DNA of 64,000 nucleotides from Streptomyces xiamenensis (GTDB lineage: Bacteria > Actinomycetota > Actinomycetes > Streptomycetales > Streptomycetaceae), in the NCBI RefSeq assembly GCF_000993785.3, contig NZ_CP009922.3:3410001-3474000 (forward strand), read 5' to 3'. Below are positions 43,942 to 54,500 of this stretch, piece by piece. The notes under the pieces are model-generated. The model made no database searches and was not told the origin of the DNA. It saw only the letters and a list, made by a program, of their open reading frames with translations. Each line of letters starts with the position of its first letter. Positions within the stretch are counted from its first letter, which is position 1. The position numbers and the translations under genes were made by a program.

Positions 43942-45230
43942 CCCGCCGTACCGCAGGCCACCACCCGCGAGCGCCGCACCGACAGCCGGGACTGCGCGAA
44001 GGCCAGTCCGAGCCCGCCCAGGGCGATCAGCGCGCCCACCCACGCGGTCCACGTGTAGCCGAACCCGGCGTTGATGACCAGGCCGCCCACCCAGGGGCCC
44101 AGCGTGTTGCCGGCGTTGAACGAGGAGGTGGCGGTCGCGCCGGCCAGGGTGGGGGCACCCTCGGTCACGTTGAAGATCCGGGCGTTCAGAGCCGGGGCGC
44201 ACAGGAACGAGGCGAAGCCCAGCAGTCCGGCCAGCAGCACCGCCGCCACCGGGAACCGGGCGGTCAGCGCCAGCACGGCCAGCACCGTCGCGGCGCCGCC
44301 CAGGCCCGCGTACAGGGTGCCGAACATGTGCGCGTCCGCGACCCGCCCGCCGACGATCGTGCCGCCCAGCGCACCCGCGCCGTACAGCACCAGGACGCCC
44401 GGAACCCAGGACTCGCTGAGGCCGGTCACATCGGTCAGCAGCGGCGCCAGGTAGGAGAAGAGGCAGAACGTTCCGGCGGCGAACAGCACCGTGGTCGCCA
44501 TCGCCAGCAGCACCGCGCCGTCCCGGTAGACACGCAGTTCCTCGCGGAGCCGGGGGCGTGCCGGGGCCTCGCCGTCCGCCGTCTCGCGGTCCCTGGGGAC
44601 GAAGAGCACCACCCCCACCAGCGCGACCGCCGTCATGAGGGTCACCGCCCAGAACGAGGACCGCCAGCCCAGGTGCTGGCCCAGGAACGCCCCGCCGGGC
44701 ACCCCCGCGATGTTGGCGATGCTCAGCCCGCCGATCATCACCGCCATGGCCCGGGCCCTGGCGTCCACCGGCACCAGCGAGATCGCCACGGCCGCGCCCA
44801 CCGCCCAGAAACCGGCGCACGCCAGCGCGCTCACCACCCGGGAGGCGAACAGCAGCGCGTACCCGTCCGCGAGCGCCCCCACTACATGGCCGACGCCGAA
44901 CGCCGCCAGCAGCCCGATCAGCGTCACCCGGCGCGGCAGCCGCTGCGTCGCCACCGCGAGCACCGGCGCGCCGACCACCATCCCGATCGCGAACGCCGAG
45001 ATCAGCAGCCCGGCCGTCGGGATCGACACGTCCAGATCGTCGGCCACCTCGGGCAGCAGCCCGGAGAGCATGAACTCCGAGGTGCCGAGGGCGAAGACCG
45101 CCACCCCCAGAATGAGGACGGCGGTGGGCAGCCGGGTACGGGAGGCCGGCGCAGTCGCCGGGACGGAGGCCGGGGCGGCGTCAGTGGAATCAGGCACGGG
45201 AGGGCCAACAGTCGCCGTCGGCGTACGCAT
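43902..45230 (-). CDS. MFS drug exporter, Cmx/CmlR type
   Basis: This 442-residue protein has 12 predicted membrane segments. The start of the first helix (FALGTSEFMLSGLLPEVADDL) and the MVVGAPVLAVATQRLPRRV loop are characteristic of the Cmx/CmlR and AraJ-type drug/sugar exporters; chloramphenicol efflux is the best-known activity of the group. The hydrophilic N-terminus is Pro/Ala/Thr-rich. The ATG at 45230 leaves a 61-base divergent intergenic region to the HAD gene. Confidence 0.88.
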   Translation of the reverse strand: MRTPTATVGPPVPDSTDAAPASVPATAPASRTRLPTAVLILGVAVFALGTSEFMLSGLLPEVADDLDVSIPTAGLLISAFAIGMVVGAPVLAVATQRLPRRVTLIGLLAAFGVGHVVGALADGYALLFASRVVSALACAGFWAVGAAVAISLVPVDARARAMAVMIGGLSIANIAGVPGGAFLGQHLGWRSSFWAVTLMTAVALVGVVLFVPRDRETADGEAPARPRLREELRVYRDGAVLLAMATTVLFAAGTFCLFSYLAPLLTDVTGLSESWVPGVLVLYGAGALGGTIVGGRVADAHMFGTLYAGLGGAATVLAVLALTARFPVAAVLLAGLLGFASFLCAPALNARIFNVTEGAPTLAGATATSSFNAGNTLGPWVGGLVINAGFGYTWTAWVGALIALGGLGLAFAQSRLSVRRSRVVACGTAGQPVSSESSAATL

Positions 45231-45291
45231 TCCTGGGCCCGCAGTGATCCGGGCCACGCCGCGCGGCGGCCCGTTCCCGCACACTGGGCGC

Positions 45292-45903
45292 ATGGCACTG
45301 ACCGTTGGATTCGACCTCGACATGACGCTCATCGACTCGCGGCCCGGGATCCGCGCCACCTACGAGAAGCTGTCGGCCGAGACCGGCGTCGCCATCGACG
45401 CGGCGCTCGCCGTCACCCGGCTCGGGCCGCCGCTGGAGGAGGAACTGGCGTACTGGTTCCCCGCCGGCCGCGTCCCGGAGATGGCCGACCGCTACCGCGC
45501 CATGTACCCCGAGTACGCGATCCATGGCACCCCCGCCCTGCCGGGCGCGGCCGAGGCCATCGCCGCCGTGCACGCGCGCGGCGGCCGGGCGATCGTGGTC
45601 ACCGCCAAGTACCAGCCCAACGCGAAGCTCCACCTGGACCGGCTCGGGCTGCGCCCGGACGCGCTCATCGGCTCGCTGTGGGCCGAGGAGAAGGCGACCG
45701 CGCTGCGCGAGCACGGTGCCACGGTGTACGTCGGCGATCACATCGGGGACGTACGGGGCGCCGCGGCGGCCGGGGCGCACTCGGTCGCGGTGGCCACCGG
45801 CCCCTACGACGCGGCGGCGCTCACCGAGGCCGGGGCCGGCACCGTGCTGCCGGACCTGACGCACTTCCCCGGCTGGCTGGACGGCTACGGCGCGACCGAC
45901 TGA
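45292..45903 (+). CDS. HAD-family phosphatase
   Basis: The 203-residue product has HAD motifs: FDLDMTLIDSR (motif I, nucleophile Asp in DLDMT), VVTAKY (motif II Thr), EEKATAL (motif III Lys) and YVGDHIGDVRGA (motif IV). The cap domain lies at about 25-80. It resembles phosphoglycolate-phosphatase-type enzymes, but the substrate is unknown. The ATG has no clear Shine-Dalgarno sequence; CACACT about seven bases upstream suggests a leaderless start. Confidence 0.9.
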   Translation: MALTVGFDLDMTLIDSRPGIRATYEKLSAETGVAIDAALAVTRLGPPLEEELAYWFPAGRVPEMADRYRAMYPEYAIHGTPALPGAAEAIAAVHARGGRAIVVTAKYQPNAKLHLDRLGLRPDALIGSLWAEEKATALREHGATVYVGDHIGDVRGAAAAGAHSVAVATGPYDAAALTEAGAGTVLPDLTHFPGWLDGYGATD

Positions 45904-46172
45904 GCGGTCGCCACCGGTTGCACGGCGGCGGCCGCCGCCCGGTCCCTGCGGCGCTGCTGGGCCACCGAGCGCAGCAGCCCGCAGGCGGCGACGGCGAATC
46001 CTAGGCCCATCAGCATCGACACCGCGTACGCGGCCGTGGGGAAGGGTTCTGTTCCGGCGAAGAGGGGAATGAAGGTGATCAGGGTCGCGACCGCGCCCAC
46101 GGCGAAGATCACGCCGCCGATCCGTACCAGCAGATCCCCACGATCGAGGGTGTTGTCATTGGAGCCGCTCAC
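45885..46172 (-). CDS. Small membrane protein
   Basis: The 95-residue product has two hydrophobic helices (GGVIFAVGAVATLITFIPLFAG and AYAVSMLMGLGFAVAACGLL) and an Arg/Ala-rich cytoplasmic tail. The GTG start follows a weak purine-rich site. No family is recognised. The last codons overlap the convergent HAD gene by 19 bases. Confidence 0.72.
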   Translation of the reverse strand: MSGSNDNTLDRGDLLVRIGGVIFAVGAVATLITFIPLFAGTEPFPTAAYAVSMLMGLGFAVAACGLLRSVAQQRRRDRAAAAAVQPVATAQSVAP

Positions 46173-46386
46173 CCCTCAAGAGTGAAGTGTGACCCCGCCT
46201 TCTGGCAAGAAAAGCCATTCACCTTGATCGTGAAGGGTGGGAGCATGGGATCCGGGACGTGAGTCGGTGGCCTCTTGCCAGGGGCGCTTCGGCGATTAGC
46301 CTTGGAACAGCGGGTCCTTGTGGGCCCGCCGCGTTGTGTATTGCTCTTGTGATGGTTCCTGCGGACGAGTGCGAGGACGAGGACAC

Positions 46387-46770
46387 GTGCCTACCGGCAA
46401 GGTCAAGTGGTTCAACAGCGAGAAGGGCTTCGGCTTCCTCTCCCGCGACGACGGCGCTGACGTCTTCGTCCATTCCTCCGCCCTGCCCAGTGGCGTCGAC
46501 AGCCTCAAGCCCGGCCAGCGCGTCGAGTTCGGCGTCGTCGCCGGCCAGCGCGGTGACCAGGCGCTGTCGGTGGTCGTCCTGGACCCGGTGCCCTCGCTCG
46601 CCGCGCAGCAGCGCCGCAAGCCCGATGAGCTGGCCTCGATCGTGCAGGACCTGACCACCCTCCTGGAGAACGTCACCCAGCAGCTGGAGCGCGGCCGGTA
46701 CCCGGACAAGGACAGCGGCCGGAAGATCGCGGGCATGCTGCGCGCGGTCGCCGATCAGCTCGACGTCTGA
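46387..46770 (+). CDS. Cold-shock-domain protein with helical C-terminal extension
   Basis: The 127-residue product has an N-terminal cold-shock domain (1-66) with intact RNP motifs (KGFGFLSR and VFVHSS). It also has a C-terminal extension of about 60 residues ([52 protein letters not shown]) with helical heptad character. Such extended proteins are characteristic of actinobacteria and differ from the single-domain Csp at 14221. The GTG start is chosen from the CSD boundary. The 3' end overlaps convergent mqnD by 16 bases. Confidence 0.9.
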   Translation: MPTGKVKWFNSEKGFGFLSRDDGADVFVHSSALPSGVDSLKPGQRVEFGVVAGQRGDQALSVVVLDPVPSLAAQQRRKPDELASIVQDLTTLLENVTQQLERGRYPDKDSGRKIAGMLRAVADQLDV

Positions 46771-47675
46771 CCCGTCGCCGCCGCTTTGGCGGACGCCGCC
46801 GCGGTGGCCTCCGGGGGCAGCAGCAGTTCCCCGGCCACCGGCGGTACCAGGCCCTGACCCGCGGCCCTGGTCAGCAGCTCCCGTACCGCCGCGTGGCCGG
46901 AGTCGCCCAGCTCCGCCGTGAAGTCGTTCACGTACAGCCCGATGTGCTGGTCCGCCACGGCCGGATCCATCTCCTGGGCGTGCGCCAGGACGTACTCCCG
47001 GGACGCCGCCGGGTCCGCCCACGCCTGCCGCACCGAGGCGCGGATGGCGTCGCTGATCGCCGTCAGCCGCTCGGTGCCCAGGGACCGCTTGCCGATGATC
47101 GCGCCGAGCGGGATCGGGTGCCCGGTGGTGGACTCCCAGAACTCGCCCATGTCGGCGAGCTTGTGCAGCCCGTACCCCTGGTACGTGAACCGCGCCTCGT
47201 GGATGACCAGGCCCGCGTCCACCACCCCGTCGCGGACCGCCGGCATGATCTCGTGGAAGGGCAGCACCCGGATCTCGCCGATGCCGGGCGCCGGCACGCT
47301 CGCCGCCGCCCACAGCCGGAAGAGCAGATACGCGGTGGACCGCTCGCTCGGGACGGCCACGGTCTTGCCGACCAGGGACGCGCCGGGCTCGCGGGTGAGC
47401 ACCAGCGGACCGCAGCCACGGCCCAGCGCCCCACCGCAGGACAGCAGCGCGTACTCCTCCAGCACCCAGGGCAGAACGGCGTAGGAGACCTTCAGCAGCT
47501 CGCCCTCGCCGCGCTCGGCCAGGCCGTTGGTGATGTCGATGTCGGCGAAGTCCACGCTCACCGGCGGCGCGCCCGCGACCAGGCCGTGCGACCAGGCGTG
47601 GAAGACGAAGGTGTCGTTGGGGCAGGGGGAGTGGCGGAGCGTCAGCGTTCCGGTGGGCGTGCCGGTGTCCGTCAT
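46755..47675 (-). CDS. mqnD: 1,4-dihydroxy-6-naphthoate synthase (futalosine pathway)
   Basis: This 306-residue periplasmic-binding-like fold enzyme converts cyclic dehypoxanthine futalosine to 1,4-dihydroxy-6-naphthoate in the futalosine menaquinone pathway. The N-terminal [41 protein letters not shown] and [25 protein letters not shown] blocks are diagnostic. Its start overlaps the mqnB stop by four bases, so mqnB-mqnD is one translational unit. Streptomyces uses this route instead of MenFDHCEB. Confidence 0.95.
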   Translation of the reverse strand: MTDTGTPTGTLTLRHSPCPNDTFVFHAWSHGLVAGAPPVSVDFADIDITNGLAERGEGELLKVSYAVLPWVLEEYALLSCGGALGRGCGPLVLTREPGASLVGKTVAVPSERSTAYLLFRLWAAASVPAPGIGEIRVLPFHEIMPAVRDGVVDAGLVIHEARFTYQGYGLHKLADMGEFWESTTGHPIPLGAIIGKRSLGTERLTAISDAIRASVRQAWADPAASREYVLAHAQEMDPAVADQHIGLYVNDFTAELGDSGHAAVRELLTRAAGQGLVPPVAGELLLPPEATAAASAKAAATGQTSS

Positions 47676-48406
47676 GGTGCGGTGCTCCGTTCTGCCGTCC
47701 GTGCCCCGAGGCCGTCCTCCAGGACGGGGACCATCCTGGCAAACGCCTCGGTGAGCGCGGTCAGCGCCTCCCCGATCCGCCAGGCGGCGCGGTCACGCGG
47801 GCCCACGGCGTTCGAGACGGTACGGATCTCCAGCACCGGTACGCCGGCCCGGGCGGCGGCCTCGGCCACCCCGAACCCCTCCATCGCCTCGGCGGCGGCC
47901 TCCGGATGGCGCCGGACCAGCTCGGCGGCGCGGGCCGCCGTGCCGGTCGCGGTGGAGACGGTGAGCACCGGGGCGCGCACGGCGCCCAGCGCCGCGGCCA
48001 CGGCCGGGGAGAGGTCGGGGTCCGCCGGGTACGCGGCGGTGCCGAATCCCAGGGTGCCCAGGTCGGTGAAGCCCTCCGGGCTCTCGCCCGGGGTCTGCGC
48101 GCCCAGATCGGCGGCGACGAGCGCGGAGGCCACCACCGTGTCGCCGATCCCGGCGTGCGGCGCGATGCCGCCGCCGATGCCGGCCGAGATCACCAGGTCG
48201 TACGGGGCGGGGCCGGAACCGGCGAGCGCGAAGGCCGTCGCGGCGGCGGCCGCGGCCGGACCCGCGCCGGCGGCCAGCACCGCGTACCGCACGGCGCCCG
48301 CGCCGGCACCACCGGCATCGGCATCACCGGCTCCGTCGGAACCCACCGCCCGCAGCACCGCGTCCCGCTCGGCGGCCACGGCCGTCACCACCAGGACGCG
48401 GCCCAC
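47672..48406 (-). CDS. mqnB: Futalosine hydrolase
   Basis: The 244-residue nucleoside-phosphorylase-fold enzyme removes hypoxanthine from futalosine to give dehypoxanthine futalosine. It begins VLVVTAVAAERDAVL and has AAGAGPAAAAAATAFALAG, ISAGIGGGIAPHAGIGDTVVAS, and the catalytic-site stretch EAMEGFGVAEAAARAGVPVLEIRTVSNAVGPRDRAAW, with the conserved Glu-Met-Glu and Asp. It is directly coupled to mqnD. A Gly/Ala-rich insertion near residues 20-35 is not conserved. Confidence 0.93.
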   Translation of the reverse strand: MGRVLVVTAVAAERDAVLRAVGSDGAGDADAGGAGAGAVRYAVLAAGAGPAAAAAATAFALAGSGPAPYDLVISAGIGGGIAPHAGIGDTVVASALVAADLGAQTPGESPEGFTDLGTLGFGTAAYPADPDLSPAVAAALGAVRAPVLTVSTATGTAARAAELVRRHPEAAAEAMEGFGVAEAAARAGVPVLEIRTVSNAVGPRDRAAWRIGEALTALTEAFARMVPVLEDGLGARTAERSTAP

Positions 48407-48413
48407 GGCCGGC

Positions 48414-48998
48414 TCAGTCCTCGCTGTCGGGGCTCAGCTGGGCGTTCCACACGCCCTTGACGCTGTCGTACAGGGCGGCCTGCACCGCTTCCTGCCCCTC
48501 GGCCTGGGCGATGGCGGTCAGCTTCTCCAGGCTGAAGTCCTCGGTCACCTCGGCGACCGACACCCGCAGCGTGCCGTCGCCGGACTGCTGCATCGCGTTC
48601 TGCGACAGCGACCACAGCAGGTCGCCGGAGAGCGTGCGGTAGGTGCTGGTGTAGCGCTGGTACTCGATCGGCTGGTCGTTGACGAACAGCAGCCAGCCCG
48701 AGTCGGCGACCTTCGGGTCCACGCCGATCCGGAACGCGTCGCCGGTGTTGTAGTCGAAGACCGGTACGTCCGTGGCGGCCGTCAGGCACTTCTGCGCCTG
48801 CTCCGCGCCCAGCGTCTCGCCGTGGCCGTAGCAGTCGGCGTCCGCCTCGGGGGAGGTGGTGTTGGTGTTGAGCGTGAAGTGCGCGTTGGGCGTCGGCTTC
48901 TCACAGGCCGACAGGACGACGAGGCCCAGCGACACGGCGCCGACGGCGGCAGCGGTACGAATGGCCCGTCGGCCCCGGCTCCTGGAGATCGCAGTCAT
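48414..48998 (-). CDS. DUF2771 lipoprotein
   Basis: This 194-residue protein has a lipoprotein signal with lipobox LSAC (Cys 32) and a DUF2771 domain (ADCYGHGETLGAEQAQKCLTAATDVPVFDYN; VDPKVADSGWLLFVNDQPIEYQRY; LSGDLLWSLSQNAMQQSGD). Function is unknown; its position seven bases from mqnB on the same strand is conserved-looking and may mean co-transcription with the menaquinone genes. Confidence 0.88.
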   Translation of the reverse strand: MTAISRSRGRRAIRTAAAVGAVSLGLVVLSACEKPTPNAHFTLNTNTTSPEADADCYGHGETLGAEQAQKCLTAATDVPVFDYNTGDAFRIGVDPKVADSGWLLFVNDQPIEYQRYTSTYRTLSGDLLWSLSQNAMQQSGDGTLRVSVAEVTEDFSLEKLTAIAQAEGQEAVQAALYDSVKGVWNAQLSPDSED

Positions 48999-49024
48999 GC
49001 GGGCAGATTACCGGGCAGCCCCGC

Positions 49025-50449
49025 TCACCTCACGCGCGGGTACGGGGAGCCGCGCCGCGCGGTCGCCAGCAGGCTGCCCATGGTGGGCACCGCCCCGGCC
49101 ACCACCAGGACCGCCGCGACCGCCATCCCCAGGGTGCCGTTGAGCGGCAGGGCCATCGCGATGGCGCCGCCGATCACCCACGCCATCTGCACCATCGTCT
49201 CGGAACGGGCGAACGTGGAGGTACGCACTACTTCCGGGACATCGCGCTGAATGATCGCGTCCAGCGACAACTTGCCCATCGCCTGGCAGATTCCTGCCAC
49301 GGCGCTCACCGCCGTCACCGTCGCCAGCCCGTACGCCACCACCGCCGCCACCGTCGAGGCCAGCGCCAGCACCATCATCATCAGCAGGATCGCCTCGGGC
49401 GCCCGGTCCCGCAGCCAGGAGCCCAGCACATTGCCCAGACCGTTGCCCAGACCGGCCGCCACCCCCACGATGCTCAGCGACACGGCGGGCGACTGTCCGG
49501 AAAGGCCGTGCTCGCGCAGCAGGAACGCCAGGAAGAACAGCAGGAAGCCGGTCAGGCAGCGCAGCGAGGAGTTAGCCACCAGCGCCTTCAGCACCGGGGT
49601 GTCCATCCCCGCGCCCAGCAGCCGCGTCCCGCGCCCGGTCTCCTTCGTGCGCTCCGCCCGCTCGGCGCGCGAGCGGGTCAGCTCCGCCAGGTGCACCTCG
49701 CGCTCGCCGCGCGCCAGGTCCACCTTGTGCGGCAGCCGGAAGGACATCACCGCGCCCGCCACCGTGATCAGGAACGCCGCGTACAGCGGCCATTTCTCGC
49801 CCAGCGCGTTCAGCCCCAGACCCACCGGTGCCGCCACCCCGGCCGAGATCAGCCCGGTCAGCGTGATCCGGGCGTTCGCCTTCACCAGCGAGATCTGGCC
49901 GGGCAACAGCCGTGGCACGACGGCGGCCCGCACGATGTTGTACGCCTTGGACGCCACCATCACGCCCAGCGCCGCCGGGTACAGCTCCAGGCTCGCCCCC
50001 GAGGCCACGGCGCTGGCGATCACCAGCGCGAGCATCCCGCGCACCAGCAGCGCCCCGGCCATCGCCGCCCGCCGGCCGTGCGGGACCCGGTCCAGCAGCG
50101 GGCCGATCACGGGGGCCAGCAGGACGAACGGCGCCATGGTGACCGCCAGATACAGCGCCACCCGGCCCCGGGCCTCGCCGGTGGGGACGGAGAAGAAGAT
50201 CGTGGAGGCCAGCGACATCGTGATGAGCATGTCGCCCGCCGAGTGCACGGCGTGCAGTTCGATCAGCTTGCCCAGACCGGATTCGCCCGCGCCCTGCGCG
50301 TGGGTGGCCTTCCTGACCCGGCGCCCCAGCGCCGTCGGGGGTCTGCGCAGGGCACGCCCGATGGCCCGGCCGGCTCGGGTGAGACGACCCGGGCCGGATC
50401 CGGTGTCGTTCCTGGCATCCGACGCGTCCGAGGTGCGGGCAGCAGCCAC
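49025..50449 (-). CDS. MFS transporter
   Basis: The 474-residue protein has an Arg-rich cytoplasmic N-terminus (about 1-65) and about 12 membrane segments. The loop APVIGPLLDRVPHGRRAAM is the usual MFS motif A region, and there is a long charged loop between the halves (KVDLARGEREVHLAELTRSRAERAERTKETGRG). Substrate is not predictable; the group includes drug-efflux-like and uncharacterised transporters. Confidence 0.85.
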   Translation of the reverse strand: MAAARTSDASDARNDTGSGPGRLTRAGRAIGRALRRPPTALGRRVRKATHAQGAGESGLGKLIELHAVHSAGDMLITMSLASTIFFSVPTGEARGRVALYLAVTMAPFVLLAPVIGPLLDRVPHGRRAAMAGALLVRGMLALVIASAVASGASLELYPAALGVMVASKAYNIVRAAVVPRLLPGQISLVKANARITLTGLISAGVAAPVGLGLNALGEKWPLYAAFLITVAGAVMSFRLPHKVDLARGEREVHLAELTRSRAERAERTKETGRGTRLLGAGMDTPVLKALVANSSLRCLTGFLLFFLAFLLREHGLSGQSPAVSLSIVGVAAGLGNGLGNVLGSWLRDRAPEAILLMMMVLALASTVAAVVAYGLATVTAVSAVAGICQAMGKLSLDAIIQRDVPEVVRTSTFARSETMVQMAWVIGGAIAMALPLNGTLGMAVAAVLVVAGAVPTMGSLLATARRGSPYPRVR

Positions 50450-50662
50450 GGGCAGCAGCCTACGTCCTGAGCCGTCCCGCGCACCCAGGCTCGCGGCCCA
50501 CGCGCCCCGGGTGTAACCCGTGCGGTAGCGTGGTCAGACGGTGCGCCTAGTCTCGAACAGTACGACGTCGCAGCGGCCGGACCTCCGTTCCGGGCCCGCT
50601 CCGTCAGCTCCGTCCGCCTTCAGGCGCCCGCACCGATCAACGGCGTAGGAGGGTCGATTCTT

Positions 50663-51466
50663 GTGAGTGCCGGGATGCGAAGCCGTACCCCCGACCGGCT
50701 GTGCGCGGAGGCTGTGGAACTGGCCCGCGACGCGGCGGCGGAGGCGGCTCGTCCGCAGCCGCTCGGACCCTATCTGGGGGCGGTCGCGGAAGGCGACCGC
50801 CTCGTCACCCATCTCTTCGAGAGCCAGGACCCCGGGTACCGGGGCTGGCGCTGGTCGGTGACGGTGGCCCGCGCCTCGCGGGCGAAGAACGTCACCGTGG
50901 ACGAGGTCGTGCTGACCCCGGGCCCCTCCTCGCTGCTGGCGCCCGAGTGGGTGCCCTGGAGCGAGCGGCTGCGCCCGGGCGACCTGGGGCCCGGCGATCT
51001 GCTGCCGTCCGAGGCGGACGACCCGCGCCTGGAGCCCGGGTACGCGCCGGAGCCGGTCGAGGAACTGGAGGAGCTGGAGCGGACCGAGGCGCCCGCGGAG
51101 GGCGAGGCGCTGCCGGAACGTGCCAGCATCGCCGCCGTCGCCCGCGAACTGGGCATGGCCCGCCCCCGGGTGATGTCGCGGCTGGGCCTGGACGAGGCGG
51201 CCGAACGCTGGGAGGAGCACTACGGGCCGCGCACCCCGATGGCGCAGGCGGCTCCCGCGTCCTGTGTGACCTGTGGCTTCCTGGTGCCGGTGGCGGGCTC
51301 GCTGCGCCGCTCCTTCGGTGTGTGCGGCAACGAGTTCTCCCCGGCGGACGGCCACGTGGTGGCCCTGTCCTACGGCTGCGGCGCCCACTCGGAGGCCGCT
51401 GTGGTCCCGACCCCGCCGCCCGCGCCGCAGCCGGTCATCGACCACATGACGGCCGATCCGCTGTGA
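50663..51466 (+). CDS. DUF3027 family protein
   Basis: The 267-residue product matches DUF3027: LCAEAVELARDAAAEAARPQPLGPYLGAVAEGDRLVTHLFESQDPGYRGWRWSVTVARA-type N-terminal part, a central acidic stretch (about 130-155) and a C-terminal CVTCGFLVPVAGSLRRSFGVCGNEFSP zinc-binding-like region with VVALSYGCGAHSE. This is a conserved actinobacterial protein of unknown function. GTG start after GGAGGG. It lies 92 bases upstream of the large sacsin-like gene on the same strand. Confidence 0.87.
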   Translation: MSAGMRSRTPDRLCAEAVELARDAAAEAARPQPLGPYLGAVAEGDRLVTHLFESQDPGYRGWRWSVTVARASRAKNVTVDEVVLTPGPSSLLAPEWVPWSERLRPGDLGPGDLLPSEADDPRLEPGYAPEPVEELEELERTEAPAEGEALPERASIAAVARELGMARPRVMSRLGLDEAAERWEEHYGPRTPMAQAAPASCVTCGFLVPVAGSLRRSFGVCGNEFSPADGHVVALSYGCGAHSEAAVVPTPPPAPQPVIDHMTADPL

Positions 51467-51545
51467 ATCCGTAACGGGGCTGCTAGAGGGGGCTGTTACG
51501 GGGCCGGGTCGCGGCCTCCCGGCCCGGCGTGTCGGTGCGCACGGG

Positions 51546-51559
51546 TACTGTCGCTCCCG
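51546..51559 (+). promoter_or_regulatory. Putative -10 box of leaderless transcript
   Basis: TACTGT (51546-51551) lies seven bases before the GTG start at 51559, with no ribosome-binding site. Confidence 0.45.
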
Positions 51560-54500
51560 TGACCGTGACCCACGACGACCCGTTCGACACCGGACGGCTG
51601 CGGCAGACCGTCCTGAACGCCTGGAGCGCGTCCCCGGCGCGGTTCCGGGAGGACGCCAACGCCGAGGAGGACCTCGCCCGCGGCGGCTACCGCGACCGGG
51701 TGGTGGTCGAACTGGCGCAGAACGCCGCCGACGCCGCCGCCCGTTCCGGCGCGCCGGGGCGGCTGCGGCTGGGCCTGCGCGACGGGGTGCTGGTCGCGGC
51801 CAACACCGGTGACCCGCTGGACGCGGCCGGGGTCGCCTCCCTGTCCACGCTGCGCGCCTCCGCCAAACGGGACGGCGAAGGCGAGGGCGGTGACGCCGCC
51901 GCGACCGTGGGCCGGTTCGGGGTCGGCTTCGCCGCCGTACTGGCCGTCAGCGACGATCCCGCGATCGTCAGTTCCACGGGCGGGGTGCGCTGGTCGCTCG
52001 CCGACTCCACCGCGCTCGCCCGGGAGACCGCGGGGGACAACCCAGAGCTGATCGCTGAGCTGGAGCGCCGGGCGGGCGGGAGGCACGCCGTACCGCTGCT
52101 GCGGCTGCCATTCCCGCAGACCCCTGACGATCCGCCGGCCGTGGTGCCCGAGGGGTACGACACCGCCGTGGTGCTGCCACTGCGCGACGCCGCCGCCGAG
52201 GACCTGGTCACCCGGCTGCTGGACGCCGTGGACGACACGCTGCTGCTGGCGCTGCCGGGGCTGACCGAGGTCATCGTGGAGACGCCCGGCGGCACCCGCA
52301 GCCTCACCCACCGCACGTTCGGCCCGTACACCCAGATCACCGAGGAGCCGGGCCCGGCGGGCAGCGCCGTACGCTCCACCCGCTGGCGGGTGGCCACCGC
52401 CGAGGGCGAGGCCGCCCCCGAACTGCTGGCCGACCGGCCCGTCGAGGAGCGCCACCGGCCGCGCTGGGCGGTGACCTGGGCCGTCCCGGTGGACGCCGAA
52501 GGCGCCCCGGTGCCGCCCACCAGTCCGCCGGTGCTGCACGCGCCGACCCCCACCGACGAGGCGCTGGGACTGCCGGCGCTGCTCATCGCCACCTTCCCGC
52601 TGGAGCCGACCCGCCGTCATGTGGCGCCGGGGCCGCTGACGGAGCATCTGCTGCACGAGGCCGCCGACCTGTACGCGTCGCTGCTGGCCGACTGGCGTCC
52701 GGTGACCGCCGGCATCCTCGACCTCGTCCCCGGGCCGCTGGCCCGCGGCGAGATCGACGGGGCGCTGCGCGCGCTGCTGCTGGAGCGGCTGCCGGGGACC
52801 GCGTTCCTGCCGCTGGCCGCGCCGCCCGAGACGGGCGAGGACGGCACCGAGACGCCCCAGGCGCTCCGCCCGGACCAGGCCGAACTGCTGGAGCGGGCCG
52901 GCGCGGAGACCGTCGCCGTGCTCGCCGAGCTGTTCCCGACCCTGCTGCCGGCCGGGCACGAGCGCCGCGCCGAGCTGCGCATCCTGGAGGTGAGCCGGGT
53001 CCCGCTGGGGGAGATGATCGACCGGCTGGCCGGTGTCGAGCGGCCCGCCGCCTGGTGGTGGCGGCTGTACGACTCGCTCTCCGGGGTGGACCCGGAGCTG
53101 CTGTCCGGGCTGCCGGTGCCGCTGGCGGACGGGCGGACGACGATCGGGCCGCGCCGGGTCCTGCTGCCGGTGCCCGGCACCGAGGCGGCCGGTCTGGGCC
53201 GGCTCGGGCTGAAGATCACGCACCCGGACGCCGCGCATCCGCTGCTGGAGAAGCTCGGCGCCAACCCGGCGACCCCGCGCGCCGTGCTGAGCACCCCGCA
53301 GGTGCGCGGCGCGGTGGCGGCCTCCGCCGACTTCGACCTGTGGCACGAGGACGCGCTGCCCGCCACCGAACTGGCCGAGCTGGTGCTGTCGCTGGTGCGC
53401 GACGCCGATCTCGCGCCGGGGGACGAGCCGTGGCTGGCCGCGCTGGCGCTGCGCGACGAGGACGGCGAGCTGGCCCCGGCCGGGGAGCTGGTCTACCCGG
53501 ACAGCCCGTTCCAGCGGCTGATCCGCCCCGGCGAGCTGGCCGCCTGCGACGCCGAGCTGGCGGCCCGCTGGGGTGAGCAGCCGCTGACCGCGGTGGGCGT
53601 GCAGGCGACGTTCGCGCTGGTACGGGCCACCGATGTGGTCCTGGACCCCGATGAGCTGGAGCCGCGCGACACGGACTTCCCCGAGCCGGACGACGCGGGG
53701 GTGCTCGACGCGGTCGACGTGTGGTGCGAGGACCTGCTGGACGCGCTGCCGCAGACGGATCTGCCGCCGGTGGCGCTGGAGCTGGTGGCGATCCGCGACC
53801 TGGAGCTGATCGACGAGGCGTGCTGGCCGCAGGCGCTGTCGCTGCTGGCACGGCACCCGTGGCGGGAGGCGCTGACGGCACCGGTGCAGATCCGGCTGCC
53901 GGACGGCACGGTGACCACCGCCCGCCCGTACACCGCCTGGTGGCTGCGCGGCGCCCCGGTGCTGGAGGGCCGCCGCCCGGCGGGTCTGCGGGCCGCCGAC
54001 GCCGATCCGCTGCTGGCCGGCCTCTACGAGGAGGCCCGGGTGGCGGACGTGGACGAGGAGATCCTGCGCGCGCTGGGGGTGCGGACGACGGCCCGCGCCC
54101 TGCTGGCCGAGCCGGGTGGCGCCGCCGAGCTGCTGGCCCGGCTCGCCGACCCGGAGCGTACGGTCACCGCCGCCCGGCTGGTGCGGCTGTACGCGCTGCT
54201 GGCGGAGCTGGATCCGGACGAGGTGACGCTGCCCGAGGAGCTGCGGGCGGTGGTGGACGACGTACCGCAAGTGGTGCACGCCGCCGACGCGGTGGTGGCG
54301 GACGCGCCCGATCTGCTGCCGCTGGCGACCGGACGGGCCCTGCTTCCGGTCCCGCCGGCCGGGGCGGCGGCGCTGGCGGCGGTGCTCGATGTGCCCGCGT
54401 TGAGCGCGGTGCTGCCCGCGGCGCCTCCGGAGGGCGGGGTGGAGCGGGAGGTGCCCGAGGTGGCGCGAACTCTTCTGGGGGCCGGGACACCCCGCACCTA

